Positions 34,033 through 44,904 of a DNA stretch of 64,000 bases are shown here, piece by piece; the first letter of the stretch is position 1, and each line of letters starts with the position of its first letter. Position numbers and translations under genes: made by a program. The DNA is from Zizania palustris (Eukaryota; Streptophyta; Magnoliopsida; Poales; Poaceae). The stretch spans positions 51,160,289-51,224,288 of the forward strand of contig JAAALK010000286.1 in assembly GCA_019279435.1 (NCBI GenBank), in the 5' to 3' direction. Below the pieces are notes generated by a model. It was given only the letters and a program-made list of their open reading frames with translations. It had not been told where the DNA came from and did not search any database.

Positions 34033-37000
34033 ATTAAACTAAACATGTTTAGCCGACTAGATTACAGTTTACGCATATATAGACAGGTAGCTGGATGATC
34101 GATCAGATGCATATATGGCATGTCAGACACACACCTGTAAAGTGTGAATTTACACTACACGCCTGACCACCTGCCTGGATTGTTCCTGCTAAATAAGCAC
34201 AAGTAGTGTCCTTGTAATTTAGACCTGTTGGTATTTGGTACGGCTAAATTTTGGAAGAAAAGAAGATTGCAATGTGCAGCCAACTTGGCTGATCAGCTAG
34301 CCAGCAATCATCCGCAATATCTACCTAGGCCTAGCATTTTCTTTTCTCGACCGATGTCCTTTTTGTTTGTTGGGATTCTGATGGCCGGGCTCATATGCCC
34401 ATGATTGATCGATTCTTAAACAGCCGTATTATCGTCGTGCTGTCCTTTTTGTCTCTTGCCAAACGAGCGCCAGTACCATCCACAGAGTGACCGATTGCTC
34501 AGAATCTATCGATCGATCGGTTGCTACATGCATCGACATTTAAGCTCAAATTTTTGTGTCGACATTGCTGGTACTGTTGCATCTTGATTGTTATCCCCTG
34601 ATTAAGTTTCTGTCACTCTCAAGATCCTGTTACAGCTTTAAAGACTTGTGATGTGATCATCCTACATATACTGATATACATAGTAGAGATCGATTCAATT
34701 GACACTGTAGAAGAATATGAAACAGGCAATTGCACATTGTGCAGATAAGGTTCAGAATTTCAGATACAGGTATATACAGTATGTTCAGTGGTAGGCTAGC
34801 TAGTATGGGGTTTGATCACAAGATCTTTTGGTGTCGATGGGACAGCGACTTCATATGGCCACTTCTGTGTAGACATTTGCACAGCTTGCTATAATATCAT
34901 TACAGTATTCAGAAAACAAAGTTTGCCTTGATCAAACCGAACCAAACCATCTAGCTAATGGGTAGTTGGAAATGCAGCTCATACTTTAAGCTATCTCCAG
35001 CTCTGAATATTGACACTTTCCAGGTACAGGTCATCATTCATCAACACCTTGTATGCATTCTTGTCCTGTAATTGTGAGCTTACCCGACAAATCACAAATC
35101 ACACGCAAAGCAGCAAGCAACCGGTCAACTGAAACACCCAATAATTCAGTAGCCGCAGGCCGCCGTAGCTGGACCAAATCAAACCAAGCAAATTTTACAT
35201 TTCCAGATCGTCGACCAGGGCGAGTTCAGAGTTTCAGACTGAATGAGCAGACAGGCGAGTCTGGTGAAAATTACGGGGCACCTGCTAGCTAGCTAGCTGC
35301 TGCTGCTGCTCCCAGCTGGTCAGACAGATCGAGCTGTTCAGGCCGGCAGAGTGGTGGCTTAGCTACCTTCTCCTCTCTTCGTCTCCCCGTACGTATTGTT
35401 TTGCCACAATTTGTATCAATATTTTGGCCGTGTGATGCATGCATGCTTACCTTTTCTCCGCGTCAGAGGAAGGCTTGGCGAGACATGGACGTCTCAACCA
35501 TTTCTTCTACTTCTACCTATCTTCTTCCTCTTCTTCTTCTTCTCGGTTTGTGCTAGTTGCTGCCGGCCGCCTATTAATTCAGCTCGATGTCTGCATGTTA
35601 TCTCCACATTATTTTCCCGCCAAGTTACCTCTCGATGCATGCACGGTTGCCTCCAAGGGTATCGGCTGGGAGAGTGCGATGTTGGCATGGCTCAATCAAA
35701 CCGGCAAACTAAACTTTCTGCGCTAGCGATGCATGGTTTGTTTGATCTGATTGAGCCGTGCCAATATCACAAGCTTCCAAGCTTAATTACACGCGTGTAG
35801 CGTGACGCGACTGAGAATGATTTCAGCAATCACCAAGGTATGTGATTTGTGTATTATTTGTGCTCTTTTTGTGTGTGTGTTCTTTCATGTTTACATTGAA
35901 GTTTATTTATGTTATTTCACGCACAGCTTTCAGATTTTAAATTACTGCTGTTTCAACTTTCAAATATGGAATTTATGCATGGGCAGATTTTAAATTTCTA
36001 ACCTGCATTAGTATATCTTAGGCAGAGTTTATGCAATGGCTGGTCAACTAGCAATAAAATGTTCAAATTAAAACCAATAAACCATGTGAATATTCATCGC
36101 TTCCAATGCATGGTAAATCCTATCTTCCAAAGAAAGCTCCCTTGTCTGCAGTCTGCACCACGCTGATTCAATTCTGACGTGATCTTGCTTTGAATCTTAC
36201 AGTTACTAGCTCTACATAAACTGCTGAGCTTGAACTTGTTATCAGCTAGGTATATGTTGGATCCGAAAAGACTGGCTAGGTTCATATCTTGGGTCAAATG
36301 GCCCGTCATTTGTACCCAATCTAAGATGATATGACCTAAAACCTGCAACAGTGCAATTGCTTGTTTGGTCGAGAAGAATTCCGAAGCTTTCTGACGATTT
36401 CAGATACTGTAACGTTCAACAGAAACGTCTGAATCTTCAGGTTGCGTAGTTTGACGCTTCCAGTTAATAACCTTCGAGTCTGGTGATCCAACTCTAACCT
36501 GATATGATTGTATCACGACGAATCACGGAGGAGCAGCGTGGCCAATGGATTTCTAGGCTGTTTTCTAACCGTATGTTTGGTTGTGAATGTGCATAGCGTT
36601 CGGGATCTTGTCGCTGTATTTGACATGACAATTCGATGCGATTTCATGCATGATTCAGGTCACATCTCGCACTGCTACGTGCAATCTTCAACCAGTGCAT
36701 GGTGTTGCCAAAATTCCATGCCCAGCTGCAGTACGTACACTGTGGTTGGCTTTGAAAAACTGAGATTTGGCCTTATCATATTCTACAGTCCTGAATTTGT
36801 ACAGCTCGCCGCTTGATTATATAAATATATAAAGGAGACGAGACACCCCTCCAAAGACACTATCTATGTACTGATCAAATCCTAAGCTCTCGCATTTTAT
36901 TACTTATACAATTATTAATCTACAAAACATAGTACGTGTGATTATTCTACTTCGAGAGGCCCGAAACTATAAAAACATTGGTTGTTATTCTTAGAGTCAA

Positions 37001-37213
37001 TTTTAGAGTTTGAGAGTGCAACGCTTCCCTACCGTCTCAATCACCACGTGAGTACCCGTGGGTGAATTGTTTGACAATACACCGACGATTATAATGACAA
37101 TCAAATACTAATTCGTTGTGTGGTCACACTCTCACACCCGAATGAATCTACCAGATATTATACCTTTTATCTTATTTAGACGCTATTATAGCATCTTTAA
37201 GAGATTACCTATA
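34033..37213. other. intergenic, no gene seen
   Basis: No open frame here shows a recognisable family, codon pattern or splice context. A short TTC/TCTTCC run lies at 35500-35545. Some paired ORFs at 35396-35800 are low-complexity. Confidence 0.5.
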
Positions 37214-37361
37214 CAGGGGCGGAGCTCAATGGAGCTTCCCCTTCCAAAAAAATTTTAGTGTATATTGACGATTTTTTACCCTTTGTGCACCCCCTTAAAT
37301 TAAATATGGTGTACCGCTTAAAGTGGTGCACCCCCTCAATTTTTCTCTAGCTCCGCCATTG
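37214..37361. mobile_element. hAT MITE, 148 bp
   Basis: Begins CAGGGGCGGAGCTCAATGGA and ends CTAGCTCCGCCATTG, inverted termini of the plant TTF-hAT type. TACCTATA flanks both sides (37206-37213 and 37362-37369), a perfect 8-bp target duplication. Non-coding. Confidence 0.92.
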
Positions 37362-38502
37362 TACCTATATGACTACGTAAATTGAGTTTAGGTGTTTTTG
37401 TGAAAAAAATGAAGCTCCCACAGTCCCTCTAAATAAGCCTCTTTCCTAATTCACTCCCTAAATCACTATACATCTCTCTCAAACATAGAATTAGCTTGCC
37501 TAGTCCCTATTTTCTTTCGCGCATGTTTTTTCTCTTACGCACGCATTGTTTTCTCGTGTATTGTTATTGTTAGATATTTGAAGCTATCACACAATTTCAC
37601 ACAAAATTAGATCGTATTTGTATGATTTAAAATAAACAAAGAATTATTACAGATTATAGATCATATTTATTGGATTTAAAAAAACAATGATTGATTATAG
37701 AAAAACTATTATAGATCGATTAAGTTTTAATGAGAGCCAAAGTTTATAATGATCCAATTTAGAGAATAAAATTTATGAGACGTAGAGATGCTTTTAATCC
37801 CAGCTTATTTTAAATGGATGGATAGGCCGTACTTGAGTGACGATACCATTCCGTCCTAACCAAGAAGGCTGTGGATCACTAGCTCGAGCAGGCCGGGCTG
37901 ATGAACACATCTGGGCCGTCGGTGACAGGAGGTTGGGCTCTGCAGCACGATAAAACTTGGGTCGGTAGAACATCGCATTGAACAAAGGAGAAATGTCGCG
38001 TGTTCTTCAAGAACGCGTAACCTAACCTTTCGTCCAACTAGGCTACTCCCTTGATAAAAATATTGATCAAAGTTTAATGTCAAATGCACTCACCTCCTAT
38101 GTTTCTCAATGTTAAGCTACCTTTTGGTTTCTTTGCTACAAGACTGCTACAACACAGTTGCACATATGCTACATTTTTTTTTTGGCATTAGTCAGCACAG
38201 CTTACATCCATGGTTTAGGTGGATCTAGACAAACAAACGACATATCGCAAGCTACACTCCATGACTCCAAGCAGCACGTGGTGACACGTCGTGGCATCCA
38301 TTTCAGGCGAAAGCAGCTCTAGATTATGAACACAACCAACACAAGAGTACACAACGAGATCACAAGTTCGCGAACACAGTAGAGTGAGCTTAAACTGACC
38401 GAGAAAATAAAGCATGCTACGTCGTGCTGTGATACTATGCTCCGGCGGCGGTAGATCAGTCCCCGCACGCAGCCGCAGCCGCAGCCACAGCGAGTCTTAT
38501 TA
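37362..38502. other. spacer and PR-1 3' flank
   Basis: No gene seen. The part nearest 38502 would contain the 3' UTR of the minus-strand PR-1 gene, whose end cannot be fixed. Confidence 0.5.
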
Positions 38503-39063
38503 TTAGTAGGGGCTCTCGCCCTGCACGTTGCCGTGCGGGTTGTAGAGGCAGAGCGTCAGCGTGGCGCCGGTGGCGCAGGTGGCCTGCGCGCAGCCGACCT
38601 CCGCCGTGCGCCGCCACACCACCTGCGTGTAGGTGCCGCACTGCTGCCCCGCCGCGCAAGTGTTGTTGGCGTGGGTGTAGTACCGGGCCTGCGCCACCCA
38701 CGCGGCCACCACCTCGCCGGGGCGCGCGCGGTAGCTCGCCCAGCCTTGGTTCGCGCCGTAGGGGCTCCCGCCCATGTCCGCGAACGCGCACGCGCCCTGC
38801 CGCTGCTGCCGCGACGCGGTCGTCGCCGCCGCGGCCGCCAGGTCGGCGCTCCACCGCAGCGGCGCCACGCCGACCGCCGCGCGCGCCTGGTTATGCGGCG
38901 CCAGGAACTCGTCCCCCGCCGACGCGTTCGTCGACTGCTGCGCGGACCCGCTCACCCGAGGAACCGCGCGGGCGCCGTACGCCGGCGCGGCACACAGCGC
39001 GAGCACGGCGACGAAGCACGCCACGCCCATCGCCACCCTGTAGTTCCTGCACTGGGGCTCCAT
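38503..39063 (-). CDS. PR-1-like secreted CAP-domain protein
   Basis: A single-exon gene of 186 residues, the normal length and structure for plant PR-1. An N-terminal hydrophobic segment (about 12-30, ending APAYGA) is a likely signal peptide, so the product should be secreted to the apoplast. The CAP domain spans about 50-186, with PHNQAR, WSADLA, TYTQVVW and the family tail PHGNVQGESPY. The six conserved cysteines are present (92, 136, 142, 158, 163, 172), so the fold is probably intact. Three of the four conserved cavity residues are replaced: Glu by Ala104, Glu by Gln125, His by Thr144, with only His57 kept. PR-1 proteins are linked to sterol binding and defence, but this one may have lost any metal-dependent role. 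Frames on the opposite strand are GC-rich shadows. Confidence 0.93.
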   Translation of the reverse strand: MEPQCRNYRVAMGVACFVAVLALCAAPAYGARAVPRVSGSAQQSTNASAGDEFLAPHNQARAAVGVAPLRWSADLAAAAATTASRQQRQGACAFADMGGSPYGANQGWASYRARPGEVVAAWVAQARYYTHANNTCAAGQQCGTYTQVVWRRTAEVGCAQATCATGATLTLCLYNPHGNVQGESPY

Positions 39064-39356
39064 TGACTAGAATCGAGATGAGATCTGGAGTAGCTGAGCT
39101 GAGTAATAGCTACCACCTAGCAGCTAGCGCCTAGTAGTTAGAGCAGTGAGCACTGTGGGCTGCCAACTTATGACTTATGAGCTACTACTGAGCTAGCCAG
39201 TGAGTGAACGAGCTGAGACTGAGTGAAGGCGATTGTCTCTAGCGAGTTAAGAAGCCCCCAGGCCCCAGCTGCAACCTGCAGGCTGCAGCCGAGATGGGGA
39301 GTGGAGACGCAGCAGGTGACATGCCACTGCGAGCTCTCGCTGCTACTTGCTGCGTG

Positions 39357-39396
39357 GTGATGGTGATGGTGATGGCGATGGCGATGGCGATGGCGG
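39357..39396. repeat. GATGGY hexamer repeat
   Basis: GATGGT and GATGGC units alternate over about 40 bp upstream of the PR-1 gene. Confidence 0.85.
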
Positions 39397-40576
39397 CCAG
39401 GTGGCGTCGTGTTGGCCGTCGGATCTCCCGCGTCTCGCAAGTGGAGCGCCCGCGCCGAACCCGGCGAGATCCGGGCGGTTGTTGGCTAGTGGCAGTGACA
39501 ACGGTTCCAGATATCGCTGACGCGATTTCCTTGTCTCATGATCCAGATCAATCAAGTTGGTGTTTTTTGGAACCGTGCATGCATGGCATCCATGTGAGTG
39601 AGGTTGCTGGTTGCTGTCGTGTGTTTGTTAGTCCGATATTTTAATAACTACTCTACAATCTACATTCGTTTACTCTACAATCTACCGTCGTTTTGATTTT
39701 TATTGAGAATGTACAAATATCCAAAGCATTTCTACAATAAAAAACACAAAAAATGAAGGCCGCTCGGGAGTTGAATTGGTGTCAACGTAATCAGTTGAAA
39801 TAACTTTTGTAACTTTATTTAATATCACTTTGGTACGTGTAATTTTGTCTACAAGACGAATATTTGTACACCGAAGGAAGTACAACTTTTTATAAAAGGA
39901 TATAATCGCACTGCTTTTATATAGAAAGCATGATAGTAGTTTTATTGGGTTGTTTTCTTTGAACAACACCAAACCACTCATAAACAACCGGATCAGCTAG
40001 ACAAGAGATCAGAACACCCGTCCACACAAAACGCCTATAATTATATAACCTATCAATCAAATCAAATGATAGTCGTCTAGTTTTCTAGTTTCTGCTAGCT
40101 GATACAAAGATTAGAAAGTTCATAATATTGCAATTAATGTCTCAAGATAGCAGTTCTTTCTTACTTAATAAATCAACGGGATAGAATTTTAAATCCAAAC
40201 AACATGTATCATCAAATTTCAACGAGTTGAATTAATCCTTAGAATTCAAAAAAAAACTTTGTAGCTTTTTCACTGAATCTATCATTTAATTTGTGTGTTT
40301 GATGATCAACCACAACTATGAAAATATCATATTGATAATGATGTTTTACTCTTATTAACATACTAACCAACTAAAATATACAACAATACCTATAAAAAAT
40401 CACCAATGACCATAAGGGGGCCATGGCCCCTGCTTGCTCCCTGGCTCAGCCTCTGACTGCTACTTGGTTCAGCCATGCTGATAGAGAAAGACCAACTTGC
40501 TCAGTTCAATATAAGTACAATAAAACATAAATCTATTGTCCAGAAGAGGGCACAAATACATATATATATATATATA
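39397..40576. other. spacer between PR-1 and the Helitron
   Basis: No gene seen. ACACCGAAGGAAGTAC near 39868 looks like one decayed Stowaway end, without a convincing partner. A TA run (40557-40576) immediately precedes the Helitron. Confidence 0.45.
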
Positions 40577-40767
40577 TCTCTACTATTATAAAGCGCGGAG
40601 TTACTCGTCCGTCCGCCTCTATCCGCGTGTAGCGCTCCTCCCATGTCCCATAAAAAACCAACCAAAACTTATACCTCGTAAAAACCGACCAAAACTTATA
40701 CCTCATAAAAACCGGCCAACCACCTCCCCCACGTCGCCTGTACGTGCACCACCACCACCTTCCCTCG

Positions 40768-40957
40768 CCGTCCCCACTGCCCCCTCACCTCCACCTACTT
40801 CGACGTCTTCGCCACCCTCCCGCCCCTTCTCCCCCACCCCTCCCTCGCCGTCCTCGGCTTCGGCGCAGGCTCAGCCGCCCGCGTCCTACTCCACTTCTTC
40901 CCGGACCTCTCAGTCCACGGCCGGGAGATCGACCCCGCCGTAATCGCAGTCTTTTTT
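40768..40957 (+). pseudogene. captured fragment of a spermidine-synthase-like SAM methyltransferase
   Basis: In the frame of codon 40796 the peptide reads TYFDVFATLPPLLP, then AVLGFGAGSAARVLL, then LSVHGREIDPAVI. These are the GxGxG SAM-binding loop and the acidic strand-2 end of plant spermidine-synthase-like methyltransferases. Neither a start nor the rest of the domain is present, and the frame differs from that of the adjoining dehydrogenase piece. Family assignment is from memory of the motif pattern. Confidence 0.65.
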
Positions 40958-40965
40958 CCCGATAA

Positions 40966-42318
40966 GACCAGCTCAGGATCGTCGGCGTCGGCGCCGGGGC
41001 CTGGGGCAGCGTCTTCTGCGCGCTCCTGCAGGATGCGTACGGCCACCTCCGCGACAAGGTGCAGGTCCGCATCTGGCGCCGCCCGGGCCGGGCCGTCGAC
41101 CGCGCCACCGCCGAGCACCTCTTCGAGGTCATCAACGCCCGGGAGGACGTCCTGCGCCGCCTGATCCGCCGCTGCGCCTACCTCAAGTACGTCGAGGCCC
41201 GCCTCGGCGACCGCACCGTCTACGCCGACGAGATACTCAAGGACGGCTTCTGCCTCAACATGATCGACACGCCTCTATGCCCGCTCAAGGTCGTCACAAA
41301 CCTGCAGGAGGCCGTCTGGGACGCCGACATTGTCATCAATGGGCTACCGTCCACCGAGACCAGGGATGTTTTCGGGGAGATTTGGAGATACTGGAAGGAG
41401 AGGATTACTGCCCCCATCATCATCTCGCTAGCCAAAGGGATAGAGGCGTCCCTGGATCCCCTGCCACGGATCATAACTCCCACGCAGATGATTAGCAAAG
41501 CAAGTGAGGTTTTCCTTTCCTTTTCTTTACCCAATCATACAGTTATGTGCGCTCTTTTCTTCAATTAAAGTTGTCCTCTATTGTTTGGTGGTGCTTATTC
41601 TTCAATCTGTTACCTGAAAATGTGATTATCTATCTTTTCATTAGAAATTTGTTTCAGCTATATTCTGAAACATAATTCGCATGGAAATAAGTTAATGTTG
41701 AACCAACTAAAGGAATAAATATGGAGGTAACAGACCTGACGCAGATAACTGGGTGAATCAAAATATGCCTTTGTTCATGTCTTCTGTTGCTCAACAATCC
41801 TTTATGCCACTAGATTTGTTACATGAATTAGTACCACTCTATTTTCTATCCATCGACATAAAAAATGCAGTTTTTTATTTTCCCTTTTATCTAACTAATT
41901 CAGACTCCTATGTTTAAGCTCCATTCCTTGTGATGTGTGTTAACTGCTGAATGTTCATGCTTTGTTAATGCACATGATTTAGTCCGTATTGGATTTTTAG
42001 TCAAAAAATATGTACCATCCCAGATAATAATTATAATCACATTAGGCATGTAAATCAATTGCTTTAGTCCTTGATGAATTGTTGCTCTCATTTGTCACTA
42101 TACTTTATCCTACATTCCTACTATTGTATGTCAATCAACTGACTTTATTTGTTCATCACTTCATCTGTATTTTCAGGGAACTCCCTCCTGATTCGATCCT
42201 TCAGGCCATAAGAGATGAGACAATGTATGATCCACGCGAGAGAATTGAGATGGCACGGAGCCATTCAATTTACCGGCCGTCTCTTCTTGGTCAACCAAGA
42301 GGAGATACCAAAGTTTAG
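40966..42318 (+). pseudogene. captured NAD-dependent glycerol-3-phosphate dehydrogenase fragments
   Basis: The first exon piece (40966-41503) encodes the N-terminal NAD-binding domain. It shows LRIVGVGAGAWGSVF (glycine-rich loop), RIWRRPGRAVDRATAEHLF, CAYLKYVEARLGDR and APIIISLAKGIEASLDP. It ends at a GTGAGG donor. The next open piece (42177-42318), after TTTTCAG, encodes only the C-terminus (ELPPDSILQAIRDE to stop at 42318). The central substrate-binding domain, including the catalytic Lys region, is missing. Direct splicing of the two pieces would be out of frame (one spare base against the two required). The intact cytosolic enzyme would convert dihydroxyacetone phosphate and glycerol 3-phosphate. 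Confidence 0.85.
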
Positions 42319-44020
42319 GAAGTTTTTTTTTCTTTTTCTGCTCGATGTGATATTATGCTCGCTGTTGCTGCTAATGTTACACTTGTAAGTTCGATGAATC
42401 GATCCAAGGCCTGTTCAACTGTGGTGACTGGTGACTTTGTTTTGTAAGTTTGCATGTTTTTTTGTATTTGCATTTGCTGTGGCACTAGCTGAGTCAGAAT
42501 GATCTAAAAAAGCAGACTAAGAGGGGTTTCCTTTATGCTTGAATATTGCAGTTCTATGAGTAAACTATAATAGAGTCATCACCTGTTTTCTGAGTTGAGT
42601 TCATAAGGTACATTAGCAGTGTTCTCTTGATGATAAAGCTAATTAATAACTAGAATTGTTTAAAAAATGACAAGGTCTGCATCCTCTTTAAGCTTAAACC
42701 AAAAGATAGGGTGTGCTGGAAAGTACCATTTGACAATCTGAAAGGTTCACTGAACTTCAAAGGTGAAGCCAATTCCATACAAGCAACATGAAAATGCAGA
42801 TTGTTGTAAACAGGTTGAAATTTTGTATATCCTTCCTTTTTATGAAAGAAAACGAAAATGACAAAGGTGTTATTTTACTAGCTTGCACTTTTCATATTTG
42901 GATACCAGTGACTAAACTGTAAAGTGTAAACTTTGTTTTACACAATTGTTTGAATGGAAGAGCCTTATTTGTGCAGTATCTTTTGGATTCCACTTATGAT
43001 GCAAGTATGAAAGATCAAAGAAGCAAATCCATGGTGGAATTTTGAGGCTTTTTACTGTACAAATTTAACCTAGAAAACATAGCAGCTGAGTCATATTTGT
43101 TGTATGGATTTTGTTCAACTGCATGCTGCAAACGATTTGTTTGACTTATTTGGCCTTTTCAATTACCCAGAGATCTACCTGATTATACTTTTAGCTCTCA
43201 CGTGTCACACTAGGGAGGCAGTGGGATATTTCAGAGCAGATAGTTTGTCATCTACTTGATTGCAGTGTCATTATTATGGTTAAAGAGGGCTCTATCCTCT
43301 TTGCTACCATGAGAGAAAAGAAAAGATGAGTTGCACCTAAAAGTTTCACTGAACAACTTAAAAACTTTGCATTTAACATTAAAGCATGCATTTGATTCCC
43401 TGAAAAACACACCAGAATGTGGATAATTATAGCTGGTTGGCTTTTTGCATATACTGAACATACTTTAAAATTCTTTTTTAACTAAGACAAAGCTCTTCTT
43501 TCCCCCTATCTCTCCCTTTATTATCTTTTTTGCTCACTTTGCTCCTGCTCACGTGCCCCTCAGTAAGAATAATTTCCCTCCATCCTCTCCTAGATTAAGC
43601 ACTTTTCCTCTTTCCTTTGCATCCTGCTAATAATCTTTGCCTTACTGTCATCAAAAGAAGATAAATTGCCGCGCTAATGAACTGATGAAGAGCTCCCCCT
43701 TTTCATTTCTTGTGCAACTTCCTTAGATTCCTTGATGGTCAGCTCTCTTCCCTCGTGTGCTGGCATTTCTCTAGCATATCTTTTTCTTCCTTTTCCAGCT
43801 CCTACTCCTTTGCAGTGATCTTTCTTAATCCCTTTGCTGAGCTGCTTATAAGTATGGAACATGGCACCGTCATTCTGTCATATCCATTCCTGTGCAGGTC
43901 AGGTCTCTGAGACTAGCTTAGGCTGCTGCTAACTAAGTATGAACAGCTCTTTCTCCTCTTCTTGGACACTTGCTCTTTGTTACCAGTGCCTAACTCGTTG
44001 TCCTTTGTTGGCAATTGTAG

Positions 44021-44151
44021 GGTGCATTCTGTCACCAAGCATGGGTTTCCAGAGGAAAATTCTAGCCAAGAGAACCATCCAGGATGCTGAAGCTGGAGCT
44101 CCCCAAGCCGCGAAACTGCTGATCCTGAAGACGAAGCGAATCCGCGCGGAG
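44021..44151 (+). pseudogene. unidentified exon-like segment near the Helitron 3' end
   Basis: After GGCAATTGTAG (44010-44020) a segment stays open as SMGFQRKILAKRTIQDAE and on through LLILKTKRIRAE. It ends at GCGGAG|GTAAAA (44151). The splice-like edges and higher GC content suggest a third captured exon. I do not recognise the protein. Confidence 0.35.
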
Positions 44152-44267
44152 GTAAAAAACCTTAGATTTCTGAAAAAATCATATAGAAACATAAATTTTG
44201 CGCAAAAACCCTATTATAAAATAAGATTCTGTTGCAAAGCACAGGCCTCTGACTAGTATATATATAT

Positions 44268-44431
44268 ACGGGAGCGCTATTCTACACCACGGGTGTAGAA
44301 TAACTATTCTACACCGACTACTTTCAGTAGTGAATTTTTTCAGTAGAATAGCTATTGAGTACTACTTTTTTCTCAGTAGTAGATTTGTCGGTAGAATAGC
44401 TATTCTACACCAGTGGTGTAGGATAGCATTT
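44268..44431. mobile_element. CTATTCTACACC-type MITE, copy 3
   Basis: Inverted termini GCGCTATTCTACACC and GGTGTAGGATAGC. The interior (TCAGTAGTGAA, GAGTACTACTTTT) matches 10678-10838 in the opposite orientation. TA runs lie on both sides, and the Helitron inserted into the left run. Confidence 0.7.
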
Positions 44432-44904
44432 GTATATATATATATATATATATAAATTGATTTGAATAGGGATCACATCAGAACAATTTTACACAAAACC
44501 CCAGGGAAACGCAAGCTACAGTCTGGCTACAAATCGTCAAATCGCCGGTGACCGTTGCACATATTGATAATTAACATCAAGTCCCAGAACAATCACATGC
44601 TACAGAACACAAACGGGAAGTACAAAGTACAAACATAAGCCGCCAGCTGATACACATTATGCAGCTATCGCATAATACAGGCAACGCCAGTTACTCTGAT
44701 CACAATAATCACATACTACAGACAAGGGGTACATAACAACATGAACGAGTTAACAGAGTTCGATACGAGAAATTACGTTGTACGAGATAAACTCAGATCA
44801 TAATCAGTTCATAGTCTCTGCCTAAAATACACCTACAGTTAAATTCACTCATACGAACGATTGCTAGATGCTTGCTTTTCACAGAATGGGCGATCACTGC
44901 GAGC
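44432..44904. other. 3' flank of the RICESLEEPER-like gene
   Basis: AT-rich sequence. Its right part is probably the 3' UTR of the minus-strand gene ending at 44905. No other gene seen. Confidence 0.5.

Larger units (their letters stand above)
40577..44256 (+). mobile_element. non-autonomous Helitron with captured gene fragments
   Basis: It begins TCTCTACTATTATAAAG and ends in a short hairpin (CTGT-TGCAAAGC-ACAG, 44229-44244), then GCCTCTGACTAG. These are the standard plant Helitron termini (TC start, 3' hairpin, CTRR end). It sits between A (40576) and T (44257), the usual AT target, with no duplication. There is no Rep/helicase gene. Inside are pieces of at least two host genes in the same orientation, 3' flanking sequence and an unidentified exon. 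Length is 3680 bp. Confidence 0.85.

Noticed and set aside
38456..39066. Plus-strand and second minus-strand frames over the PR-1 gene
   Set aside because: Composition-driven shadows of a GC-rich coding region. The CAP motifs are only in the 39063-to-38503 frame.
39650..39885. A second Stowaway MITE upstream of the Helitron
   Set aside because: Only one terminus-like sequence is visible. No inverted partner or TA duplication was found.
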